This document shows, piece after piece, positions 34,619-42,672 of a stretch of DNA of 64,000 nucleotides. Numbering within the stretch: the stretch's first letter is position 1; the number at the start of each line of letters is the position of its first letter. Under the pieces are notes generated by a model. The model searched no databases, had not been told where the DNA came from, and saw only the letters and a list, made by a program, of their open reading frames with translations. Both the position numbers and the translations under genes were made by a program. The DNA is from DTWD01 sp963662965 (GTDB lineage Bacteria > Acidobacteriota > Vicinamibacteria > Vicinamibacterales > UBA8438), in assembly GCA_963662965.1 (NCBI GenBank), contig OY759970.1:1550001-1614000 (forward strand), written 5' to 3'.

Positions 34619-34726
34619 GCGGCGTAGGAACCGCAGTTCCCCGCCGACGTCAACGTCTCGACTCGCTACGTGTGGTGGCCGGTTTTCAGCTGTCCATCAG
34701 TGGCCGGTTTTGGGTGTCCACCGAGG

Positions 34727-34731
34727 CGCCT
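34727..34731. repeat. IS21-type target duplication, right copy (cgcct)
   Basis: Matches 31728-31732. Together with the in-frame reconstruction of the flanking gene it fixes the element's boundaries to the base. Confidence 0.85.
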
Positions 34732-35204
34732 GCGTCATGTTGGCCACCACCGCCGCGGCGCAGTCGCTCGCCGACGTCGCACGCCAAGAGAGAGCACGGC
34801 GAGCGGGTATTGCCGCTGAGGACAAGGCGAAGGTGTATACCAACAACGACCTGCGTGGTGCCGGGCGCCTCACCACCGGCTCATCGAGGGAGGTCGTACC
34901 GCGTGGCGACGCGTCGGCGGAGGCCGGCGAAACGGCGTGGCGCGAACGGATCACCGCCGCCCGCGAAGCCCGCGACCGAGCCGAGCTGATGTCGTCGGCG
35001 CTCCAGAATCGCGTCGATGGGCTGTGGGCGCAGTTTGCGGCGATGGACGACCCGGCGCAGCGCGCGCTCGTCGAGCAGCAGCGCGTGGAGGCGCTGACGG
35101 AGCTCGAGAACCTGGACGCGGAGATCGAGCGGCTCGACGAGAATATTCGCGAGATCGAGGAAGAAGCCCGTCGGTCCAACGTGCCGCCGGGGTGGCTTCG
35201 CTAA
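34732..35204 (+). pseudogene. 3' fragment of the exported coiled-coil protein gene
   Basis: Continues from 31690-31732 after removal of the IS21-type element; together they encode 171 residues. The rest of the signal peptide is followed by SLADVARQERARRAG, a charged region, and a long coiled coil (QRALVEQQRVEALTELENLDAEIERLDENIREIEEEARRSNVPPGWLR). It is one of the small exported proteins found between TPR and GspH genes in acidobacterial pilus operons, with no known function. The upstream part of this open frame inside the element is not coding. It is followed by a ggagac ribosome site and the pilin gene. Confidence 0.8.
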
Positions 35205-35212
35205 GGAGACCG

Positions 35213-35837
35213 ATGGACCAACGCGGGTTCACGCTCATCGAGACGATGATGGTCGTCTCGATTGGCATCATCATGATGGCGATCACCGCGGTCAACGTCG
35301 ACCGGGTCGTCGAGACCACGCGGGGTGATAGCGCCCTCTACTCGGTGATGTCGTAGCTCCGGCGGGCGCGCGACATGGCGGTCAACCGGCGCCGGTCGAT
35401 CCAGGTGAAATTCCTCGCTCCGAATGGGATTCGGATGACCCGGATCGAGATACCGGAGGGGACGACGACGGTCAGTGAGGTCTATCTCGAGGGGCACGTG
35501 GAGTTCCTCCAATCATCGGCAATACCGACGCGTTCTATCTGGCCCAGGTCGGGCTGGCGGCGTCCCGAATCTGCTCCGGTTTCTCGAGACCTGGCCCGGG
35601 GACGATTGATGGTACCGCGGGTCGCTTGCGGTGCTCTTCAGTAGTCGGCAGGCGAACGGGACCTTCAAGTGCTGCAACAACGTCTACCGCGCGCCGACGC
35701 GCAACTTCCAGCACGACGCCGACTTCCTCAACCTGGGTCTGCTGCCGCCGGCGACGCCGTTCCTCACCGACGTGAACATCACCGGGTTCACGCACGTGAT
35801 TAGCCCGTATTTGCCCAAGGGGAAGAAGGGTCCGTAG
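35213..35837 (+). pseudogene. GspH/FimT-type pilin fused to a PilX-like tail
   Basis: The start MDQRGFTLIETMMVVSIGIIMMAITAV is a type IV prepilin signal (G|FTLIE cleavage site, then a hydrophobic helix). At 35354 an in-frame TAG interrupts it. The same frame goes on LRRARDMAVNRRRSIQVKF... TTTVSEVYLEGHVEFLQ, normal for GspH. Around 35550-35570 it changes to the tail of a PilX-like protein, in shifted frames: NLLRFLETWPGDD, then WYRGSLAVLFSSRQ, ANGTFKCCNNVYRAPTRNF and TDVNITGFTHVI, ending at 35837. The pilV, pilW and most of pilX expected between them are deleted. The tail matches the one at 17111-17378. Confidence 0.75.
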
Positions 35838-35839
35838 AG

Positions 35840-37873
35840 CTAGCGTTTCCCCGCGTACTCCAGCATCTGCTCGGTGAAGTCCTGCGGATACGAGATCACG
35901 ACGTCGGTGATCGCGCCGTCGGGCCCGGTCGTCGCCTCGAGCTTTGGCATCACGAACCCGGTGTAGGAGGGGAGGCTCACCCGCGTCACCCGCTCGACCA
36001 CCTCGTCGCGCAGCGCCGGGTCGAAGTGGATGCCATGCGACTCGAACAGCGTTCGCGCGGCGTCGTAGTCGCCCTCCGACTTCATCCGCTGCACTTCCGC
36101 CAGGAGGCGGCCGACCCCGTCGCGAAACGCCTCGCGGTCGGTCAGGACATAGAACGTCTTGCCGTCCCGCCGCCGGACCTCGATCGCGTCGGTGTTGTCC
36201 ATGAGCCAATGGACGATCATCTGGCGGTTGCGCATGTGGTCTTCCTCGATCTGGGTGCCCTCGCGTACGCGGCGCAGCTGTAGGATGGCGTTGCGCGTAT
36301 AGGACTCGTACTCGGCGAGGATGATCTCTTCGTGATCGCCGGACGCCACGATGCCGATCTCGACGAGCTTCGGGTCGGCGATGAAGTAGAGCGCCACGAG
36401 GTCGGCGCGCGCCTCCTCGAGGGCCGAGTACTGTTCCTTGAGAAACGCTTGCGGATTGCCGTCGAGCCGGTCTGCGATCTGACCGGACGCGTGGCCGATC
36501 ACCTCGTGCATGTTCGTGGTCAGCTCGCCGGCGAAGCTCCCCCACTGCTCCGATCGGCGCGCTTCGGCGTCATTCCAGGAGAACTCGGCGCGGTAGGCGA
36601 CCGGCCGTGACCGCTCGTAGGCCTCGGTCACGTTCGAGAGCGAGACCGATTTGCTGCCGTACGCCTCGCGCACGCTCTGGTCGTTCGGGAGATTGATGCC
36701 GATCGGTGTCACCGGGCCAGATTCGCCGACCTCCACCACGATGTCGATCGCGTTGGCGGTGATCCCGAGCACTCCATCCTTACGATAGGCCGCATCCCAC
36801 GGCATGTGGTCCTCGAACCACTGCGCGTTGTCGGCCAGGGTCTGGATGGCCGCGGTCTTCTCCTCATTGACGTAGTACACCAACGCCTCCCACGCCCCCT
36901 TCGCGCCGCGCGCGTCCATGTACACTTCGGTGAAGCCGTTGATCGTGTCGACCGGCGACGCCTGGTCGGCCACCCACGCGATGTCATAGGCGCGACGGTC
37001 GGACGCCTCACCGGTCCGATACCACGTGACCAGCGTCTCGAGTGCCGCCGCCATCGGCGGCGTGGCGAACGGGATGGCCGCCTCCAGGTGGCGGACGATC
37101 TCGCTGAGCTCGGCCGCGTACCGTCCCGCACCGTCGATACGGTAGACCTCCTCTTCGAGACGACCGTCGCGGCTGACCAGTCGCGAGTTCAACGGGTACT
37201 GCTCGTCGAATCCGGCCACGTCGGCCATCGACACACCCTCGTACAGGTTGTTCGCACTGGCCCGCAGGATGTCCATCCCCTCGGCCGGCGTCTTGTTGGT
37301 CACGACCGCGTCAACCGTCGCGTCGAAAAACATCGGCTCGAGCCGCCGCAGCAGCTCGTCGAGGGTCTCGCCGTCACTCAACGGAAAGACCGCGCCCGCC
37401 GACGCGGCGGCGTGCGCCGCCTCGCGGAACGCCGGCGGCGCCACGTCGAGCACGAACTTGCGGGCGGTCAGGTTGTTGTAGGGACCCGTATTGATCCAGA
37501 ACAGCTTCGTGTACCGATGGACCGATGCGAGGACGACCGCGTCGACGCCGCCCGGGTGGGTGAGGATCTCCTCGAGCACCTCGCGCATCTCGAGTCCGTG
37601 CGCGTAGCGCTGGTCGTAGTAGATGTCGCGGCCGGCCAGTGCCGCGTTGTACAGATGCCAGATCAGCACCTTCTCCCGCAGCGGGAGCGTCTCGAACCCG
37701 TCGGCGTAGATCTGCGCCACCGCGACATCGTCGATCTGCTCGAGCAGGTACCGACGCTCCGTCGTCTCCGGCGCCGCGAGGGGGACGGTCTCATCGCGCG
37801 CATCAGACCCACATCCGGCGGTCGCCATCATCACCACAGTCAACATGGCCGTCCCTCGCTCGAGCATTGTCAC
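35840..37873 (-). CDS. Dipeptidyl peptidase III-like metallopeptidase (M49)
   Basis: 677 residues. The N-terminus is a lipoprotein signal (MLTVVMMATAGCGSD), so it is probably anchored outside the inner membrane or in the outer membrane. The zinc motif H456-E-V-I-G-H461 is the M49 signature (five residues between flanking His, HExxGH) and is followed by EEARADLVALY, giving the third ligand. Conserved GITANAIDIVVEVGESGPVTPIGINLPND also fits M49. The family cleaves dipeptides from peptide N-termini. It is followed, divergently, by a DPP IV gene, suggesting a peptide-feeding function. It is intact. Confidence 0.92.
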   Translation of the reverse strand: MTMLERGTAMLTVVMMATAGCGSDARDETVPLAAPETTERRYLLEQIDDVAVAQIYADGFETLPLREKVLIWHLYNAALAGRDIYYDQRYAHGLEMREVLEEILTHPGGVDAVVLASVHRYTKLFWINTGPYNNLTARKFVLDVAPPAFREAAHAAASAGAVFPLSDGETLDELLRRLEPMFFDATVDAVVTNKTPAEGMDILRASANNLYEGVSMADVAGFDEQYPLNSRLVSRDGRLEEEVYRIDGAGRYAAELSEIVRHLEAAIPFATPPMAAALETLVTWYRTGEASDRRAYDIAWVADQASPVDTINGFTEVYMDARGAKGAWEALVYYVNEEKTAAIQTLADNAQWFEDHMPWDAAYRKDGVLGITANAIDIVVEVGESGPVTPIGINLPNDQSVREAYGSKSVSLSNVTEAYERSRPVAYRAEFSWNDAEARRSEQWGSFAGELTTNMHEVIGHASGQIADRLDGNPQAFLKEQYSALEEARADLVALYFIADPKLVEIGIVASGDHEEIILAEYESYTRNAILQLRRVREGTQIEEDHMRNRQMIVHWLMDNTDAIEVRRRDGKTFYVLTDREAFRDGVGRLLAEVQRMKSEGDYDAARTLFESHGIHFDPALRDEVVERVTRVSLPSYTGFVMPKLEATTGPDGAITDVVISYPQDFTEQMLEYAGKR

Positions 37874-37954
37874 GGTTTCTCCAGGGCTAGGAAATCAAGG
37901 GTAAAATGGATGCGTATCGCGATTATATCGATCGAACGATTGACGGGACCAACC

Positions 37955-40207
37955 ATGAACCACACCCCCCCAACCCGGCCCATCGTCGCCTGGATCGCGA
38001 CCGCCATGATTGCGACCATCGGCGTCACGGCGCTCGCCCAGGCACAACCGCGGACCCTGACCCTCGCCGACCTCTACGACCCGGCGCGACGCATCGATTT
38101 CGACGGGACCATCCCCCGGGGCCTCACCTGGGTCGATGCGGAGGCTTACGTCGTCCGGCGCGTGCCGGCGGATCCATTCGACAGCCCGCTGGCGCGGGTC
38201 GACGCCGTCACCGGTGAACGGACACCGCTCATCGAGGTCGGTCGCTTCGAGGCGGCGATCCAGGCGCTTGCCGGCCTGACGGCCGCCGACGCGCGGGATC
38301 TGGCGCGGCAGGCCGACCATCTCATGAACGCGGCGCGGACGGCGTTGGTCTTCGACCATGCCAACGACCTGTATCACTACGACATCGGGACCGACGAGAT
38401 CCGTCGTCTCACCCGCACGCCGGCAACCGAGACGGAGGTGTCATTCAGCCCGGATGGACGACTCGTCGCCTTCGTCCAGGAGCACGACCTCGTCGTGGTC
38501 GACGTCGAGCAGCGGCGCGCCCATGCGCTCACGACCGACGGCGAGCCCCGGATCCGAAACGGCCTGCTCGATTGGGTCTACCAGGAGGAAATCTACGGTC
38601 GGGGGAATTTCCGCGGCTACTGGTGGAGCCCAGATTCCTCGCGCATCGCCTACCTGCAGCTCGACGACCGCGAAGTGCCGACGTTTCCGGTGCTCGACCA
38701 CATCCCGTATCACCCCGACGTCGAGGAGTGGGAGTACCCGAAGGCGGGCGACCCCAACCCGGTCGTCAGACTGGGCGTCGTGCGGGCCGCCGGCGGCGCC
38801 ACCACCTGGACCGACCTCGACGCGTATCGACCGGCGGACCCGCTGGTCGTCGACGTCGGATGGACCCCCGACAGTAGCCGGGTCGTGTTTCAAGTCCAGA
38901 ACCGCGAGCAGAACTGGCTCGACCTGAATCTGGCGAATCCGGACGACGGGACCCTCGCTCGCGTCTTACGCGAGACGTCGGACACCTGGGTCAACGGCCT
39001 CGGTCCCCCGCTGTGGCTCGACGACGGCACCGCCCTCTGGCGAAGCGAACGGTCCGGGTGGAGCCACCTGTATCACATCGACCGCTCCGGCACCGTGCTC
39101 CGCGAGGTGACGCGCGGCGAATGGGAGGTGCGGACGGTGCACGGGGTCGACCTCGGCGGCGCCGTCTACTTCTCGGGGACCGAACGGAGCCCGATCGGCC
39201 TCGACGTCTATCGCATCGGCCTGGACGGCACCGGACTGCGTCGATTGTCCGACGCCGCGGGCACCCATACCGCGCGTTTCAACCCCGGCCTGACCCACTA
39301 TGTCGACACCTGGAGCAATATCTCGACGCCGCCCCAGGTCCGCCTGCACGACGCCGACGGCGGAGTCGTTCGCGTCGTGGCGGAGAACGAGACGCCGCGA
39401 CTTGCCGAGTACGCGCTCCCGGCACCGGAATTCCTCCAGGTCGACAATCGCGACGGCTTCGTCATGGAAGCGCTGATGGTCAAACCGCCGGACTTTGACC
39501 CGTCGCGGCGGTACCCGGTGTATCAGCATGTCTACGGCGCTCCCCACGTGCAGCGGGTCCGCAACGCCTGGAGCCGGGAAACGCTCTACTGGCAGCTCCT
39601 CGCCCAGCGCGGCATCGTGGTCTGGGTCCTCGACAACAGCACCGCCAGCGGGAAGGGAGCGGTGTCGACCTGGCCGGTCTATCAACGGTTCGGCGATCTG
39701 GAGCTCCGAGACCTCGAGGACGGTCTCGACTGGCTGACCGCGCGGCCCTACGTCGATGCCGACCGGATCGGGATCGAGGGGTGGAGCTACGGCGGATACA
39801 TGGTCAGCTATGCGCTCACCCACAGTACCCGGTGGTCGATGGGGATCGCGGGCGCGTCGGTCACCGACTGGCACGACTATGACTCGATCTACACCGAGCG
39901 GTACATGCGGATGCCGCAGCACAACGGCGACGGCTACCAGCGGAGCGCGCCGCGATTCCGCGCCGCAGATCTGCACGGCGCGCTGTTGCTCGTGCACGGG
40001 TCAATGGACGAGAACGTGCACATGCAGAACACGCTGCAGTTCGCCTACGCCCTCCAGGAGGCCGGCAAGGCGTTCGACATGATGATTTACCCCAAGTCGC
40101 GACACCGTCTCGGCACCCCGGATCTCGAGCACCATCGGCGGGCGACGATGCTCGACTTCGTCCTCGAGCATCTCGTTGGATCTCCCGACCATCCTGTCTC
40201 GCGGTGA
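37955..40207 (+). CDS. Dipeptidyl peptidase IV-like serine peptidase (S9B)
   Basis: 750 residues from the ATG at 37955; the frame allows an upstream Met at 37910. A signal peptide (WIATAMIATIGVTALAQAQ) predicts periplasmic location. The N-terminal beta-propeller contains VSFSPDGRLVAFV and the double-Glu loop LLDWVYQEEIYGRGNFRGYWWSPD, which holds the substrate amino terminus in DPP IV. The catalytic domain has GWS611YGGYMVSYAL, the Asp in HGSMDENVHMQN and the His in PKSRHRLG. It removes Xaa-Pro type dipeptides. It diverges from the DPP III gene, with 81 bases between starts. Confidence 0.93.
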   Translation: MNHTPPTRPIVAWIATAMIATIGVTALAQAQPRTLTLADLYDPARRIDFDGTIPRGLTWVDAEAYVVRRVPADPFDSPLARVDAVTGERTPLIEVGRFEAAIQALAGLTAADARDLARQADHLMNAARTALVFDHANDLYHYDIGTDEIRRLTRTPATETEVSFSPDGRLVAFVQEHDLVVVDVEQRRAHALTTDGEPRIRNGLLDWVYQEEIYGRGNFRGYWWSPDSSRIAYLQLDDREVPTFPVLDHIPYHPDVEEWEYPKAGDPNPVVRLGVVRAAGGATTWTDLDAYRPADPLVVDVGWTPDSSRVVFQVQNREQNWLDLNLANPDDGTLARVLRETSDTWVNGLGPPLWLDDGTALWRSERSGWSHLYHIDRSGTVLREVTRGEWEVRTVHGVDLGGAVYFSGTERSPIGLDVYRIGLDGTGLRRLSDAAGTHTARFNPGLTHYVDTWSNISTPPQVRLHDADGGVVRVVAENETPRLAEYALPAPEFLQVDNRDGFVMEALMVKPPDFDPSRRYPVYQHVYGAPHVQRVRNAWSRETLYWQLLAQRGIVVWVLDNSTASGKGAVSTWPVYQRFGDLELRDLEDGLDWLTARPYVDADRIGIEGWSYGGYMVSYALTHSTRWSMGIAGASVTDWHDYDSIYTERYMRMPQHNGDGYQRSAPRFRAADLHGALLLVHGSMDENVHMQNTLQFAYALQEAGKAFDMMIYPKSRHRLGTPDLEHHRRATMLDFVLEHLVGSPDHPVSR

Positions 40208-41030
40208 GCCGCTCATCGCGGCCGAGCTCCGTCCGCCCCGGGCCGAGCTGGGACCGGCCGCCGGCATGGAAGCGTGGATCGACACCTACCACGCGGTCCG
40301 CGGCCTGGCTCGGCTCGGCACGTTCACGTTTCTCACGGACGGCGCGGTCGGGGCCCACGAGGAAGACAACCTTCGGCACCTGGTGGCCAACCTCGGCGGC
40401 GACGTGCCGCGCGAGCGGATCGTGCCGTTTCTCACGACCAAGCACACCCTCGACTACTGTCTCGACTACGCCGACCGGGCGTGGGACGCCGGCTTCCGGT
40501 CGCTGGTGGTGCTGGGCGGCGATTCGACGGTCGGTCCGCCGAGGGTCGTGCCCCACGGCTCCGACCTACGCCGGCTGATCCGCGCCCGGCAGCCTGGCCT
40601 GGCCCTCGGCGGGTGGGCCAATCCGCATGCGGCGGCCGATACGCAGGTCGGCTATCTCCTCGAGAGCGGCATCTGCGCCGATTTCTTTCTCACGCAGATC
40701 GTCTCCCACCACGACGCGGCGGCGGTGGAACGGTTCCTCGGCGAAGCGGCGCGACGACAGCTCGCCTTGTCGCCGGTCTTTGGGTGCTTTTATTACCGCA
40801 GCGCCAACCGGCGCACGTTGCGCCTGCTGTCGCGCTTCCTGTCGGTCCCGACCGCGGCGTTGAGCGAGGAGTTCGCGGCAGGGGGGAGCGCCGTCGAGAT
40901 CTGCGCGCGGTCGATCGCGACGCTACGGCGCGTCGGCGTGCAGCACCTCTACCTCAGCAATCTGCCGACCGGCGCGGCGGCTACGACACTCGCGGCCATT
41001 CTCAGGCGGGCGGAGGAACTCGGAGCCTAG
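40176..41030 (+). CDS. Divergent methylenetetrahydrofolate reductase-like protein
   Basis: 284 residues from a TTG start that overlaps the end of the DPP IV gene by 32 bases. The TIM-barrel pattern fits the MTHFR family: PLIAAELRPPRAELG at the start, HLVANLGGD, RSLVVLGGDSTVG, LALGGWANPHA, and GICADFFLTQIVSHHDAAAVERFL. MTHFR reduces methylene-THF to methyl-THF with flavin. The sequence departs from MetF in several places, so a different folate or flavin role is possible. Coupling to a peptidase gene is unusual and may be only positional. The alternative is a later ATG at 40266. Confidence 0.65.
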   Translation: MDLPTILSRGEPLIAAELRPPRAELGPAAGMEAWIDTYHAVRGLARLGTFTFLTDGAVGAHEEDNLRHLVANLGGDVPRERIVPFLTTKHTLDYCLDYADRAWDAGFRSLVVLGGDSTVGPPRVVPHGSDLRRLIRARQPGLALGGWANPHAAADTQVGYLLESGICADFFLTQIVSHHDAAAVERFLGEAARRQLALSPVFGCFYYRSANRRTLRLLSRFLSVPTAALSEEFAAGGSAVEICARSIATLRRVGVQHLYLSNLPTGAAATTLAAILRRAEELGA

Positions 41031-41386
41031 GAGGCCTCTCACTCTACCTCGTCGTCGATCGCCCGGTCGGTCGCCACCCGTGTCGGTCGTCCGGAAGCGG
41101 TCCATCGTCCCCGTCAGGATGTCCAGCCGGCCGTCCACCACGGACAAGGTCCGAGCCGACGTCTCGGTGGCGGCGTAGCCAAGTAAATAAAGGGCCAGCT
41201 CGACATTTCAGGGGAGGTTCGTAAACGTTAATGATACGACGTTGGTTGGAAAACGTTGGTGAGAAATGCGGTTATCCGTAGGGAGCCAGCCGCAGGCCTG
41301 TGTCCAAATAGTGAGACACGCGATACAGCTATGCACATGCGGGCAGCATCGGACTCTGCCCGACTAGAAGCGGGGTCCGTCAGTCG
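41031..41386. other. 356-base region without a clear gene
   Basis: On the minus strand from ~41147 to 41039 there is a protein-like stretch (TLSVVDGRLDILTGTMDRF) whose natural end, ATDRAIDDEVE then stop at 41039, lies in another frame. It may be another gene remnant, of unknown family. The rest, especially 41165-41280, is AT-richer and shows nothing recognisable. Confidence 0.3.
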
Positions 41387-41732
41387 TCAGTCGTCCCGAT
41401 GGACGGTCGCAGGCGAGAACGCCGGAAGACAGACCGCGATGTATTCGCCGCCGCCGGCCGCCGGGCTGCTGTATCGAACCCATTCGCCGGCAGAGGCGAC
41501 CACCGCCTGCCCGGCGGCGACATCGAGGTGGCCGCCATCGTGCTCGAAGCACCACGGTGATCTCCTCGAACTCCGGCCGCTGTCCCGGCTCCTCCCACCC
41601 CTCGGGCGAGACCATCCGGGCCACGCTCACGCCGTCATGTCCCGAGTTCACGCGGCCGGCGTACTCTTGGACCTGCTTCGGTTTCGTCCCCACCGCCTCG
41701 ACGATGGTCGGACTCGGAATCAAGGTTGGCAT
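41387..41732 (-). pseudogene. Cupin-domain protein gene with internal deletion
   Basis: From the ATG at 41732 it reads MPTLIPSPTIVEAVGTKPKQ, GRVNSGHDGVSVARMVSPEGW and RPEFEEITVVL, then loses the frame. In the other frame it continues FEHDGGHLDVAAGQAVVASA, GEWVRYSSPAAGGGEYIAVC and LPAFSPATVHRDD, then stop at 41387. Intact relatives have about seven more residues at the join, so roughly 20 bases are missing and the frame is shifted. Small single-domain cupins bind a metal in a beta-barrel; the function of this one is unknown. It lies 19 bases after the SDR gene stop, in the same direction. Confidence 0.65.
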
Positions 41733-41751
41733 CACAAGTCTCGGTACTCTG

Positions 41752-42492
41752 CTATCGGACGTGGCGGCCGCCGTCGACACGTATCGTCTCGCCCGTCACG
41801 AAGTCGGTCTCGAGCAACCCGACGACCGCCGCGGCAATGGCGTCCGCTCCGCCCCAGCGCCCGAGCGGCGTGACCCGCTCGATCTCTTCGACGGCCGCTC
41901 GGTCGAGGTCGGCCGGCGGGACGATCGGACCGGGCGCGATCGCGTTGACCAGGATGCGGTCGGGCGCGAGCTCGAGCGCGAGCGCTTCAGTCAAGCCAAT
42001 CACCGCGCGCTTCGCAACGTAGTACGGCACATATCCGGTGTACCGCGGTCGGCCGCTGGCCGCCGCCCAATCCGAAAAATTCACGATGTGACCGCCGCCG
42101 GTCGCGCGCATGTGCGGCACCGCCGCGCGCGCGCAGTGAAACGTCCCGGCCAGGTCGACCGCCATCGGCTCGTTCCACGCGTCGTCGGTCAAGTCGTCAA
42201 AGGGGATGCGACGGTACACCGACGCCATATTGATCACGACATCGAGGCGACCGAGCTGCTCCGCGGTGGCATCGACGAGTCGCCGCCCCGCGTCCGCGTC
42301 ACCGATGTCGGCTTTGGTCACCAGCGCGCGCCGTCCTGCGTCTCGCACCCGAGCGGCGGCCTCCTCGGTTGCGTCTCGCGATCGGCGGTACGACATGCTC
42401 ACGTCGACGCCGCGCGCTGCCAGTGCGACCGCGATCGTCGCGCCGATGCGCCGCCCGCCGGTGATCAGTGCGACCTTGTCGGTGAGCTGCAT
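41752..42492 (-). CDS. Short-chain dehydrogenase/reductase
   Basis: 246 residues, standard for classical SDRs. The cofactor motif is VALITGGRRIGATIAVAL, where TGGRRIG with its arginines suggests NADPH and resembles pteridine reductase/FolM-type SDRs. The active site is INMASV, NFSDWAA (Ser region) and Y-Y-V-A-K in YVPYYVAKRAVIG. The C-terminus TGETIRVDGGRHVR is normal. The product could be a dihydropteridine or 3-oxoacyl reductase; sequence alone does not decide. It lies between the cupin remnant and palindromic repeat F. Confidence 0.9.
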   Translation of the reverse strand: MQLTDKVALITGGRRIGATIAVALAARGVDVSMSYRRSRDATEEAAARVRDAGRRALVTKADIGDADAGRRLVDATAEQLGRLDVVINMASVYRRIPFDDLTDDAWNEPMAVDLAGTFHCARAAVPHMRATGGGHIVNFSDWAAASGRPRYTGYVPYYVAKRAVIGLTEALALELAPDRILVNAIAPGPIVPPADLDRAAVEEIERVTPLGRWGGADAIAAAVVGLLETDFVTGETIRVDGGRHVR

Positions 42493-42505
42493 GAGTAATC
42501 TTTAC

Positions 42506-42665
42506 TTAGACGGGGCTACTGCCCCAACCCCGTCGCGACCGCTTGTGGGGACCCCTACGCCCCACGCCGCGGGGTGCGCACGTGCGCGCCCTCGCCGGTG
42601 CGGCGCCAGGCATTGGGCCCCGGCCAGCACCGGCGGCGGGGTTCGGAGCAGCCAGCCCCGACTGA
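42506..42665. repeat. Palindromic intergenic repeat, copy F (longest, with inverted halves)
   Basis: 160 bp. It starts ttagacggggctactgcccc (42506) and ends gcagccagccccgactga (42648-42665), forming terminal inverted repeats. The left half is an inverted and the right half a direct version of the element seen in copies A-D; they meet at the palindrome gtgcgcacgtgcgc near 42575-42590. It fills the gap between the DoxX stop and the SDR start, both minus strand. Confidence 0.7.
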
Positions 42666-42672
42666 GAATGCC

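Larger units (their letters stand above)
31733..34726 (-). mobile_element. IS21-family insertion sequence, 2994 bp
   Basis: Contains istA and istB on the minus strand. The ends are inverted repeats starting cctcggtg(a/g)acacc, with internal copies of a ggccggtttt motif (31771-31790 left; 34669-34687 and 34701-34720 right), the multiple terminal repeats typical of IS21. The element is flanked by a perfect 5-bp direct repeat cgcct (31728-31732 and 34727-34731). The host gene is restored in frame on excision. Both transposition genes are intact, so insertion is probably recent. Confidence 0.92.

Noticed and set aside
36806..37954. Upstream extension of the DPP IV frame by up to 383 codons
   Set aside because: It runs antisense through the DPP III gene; a signal peptide and good fit to the family begin at 37955 (or 37910).
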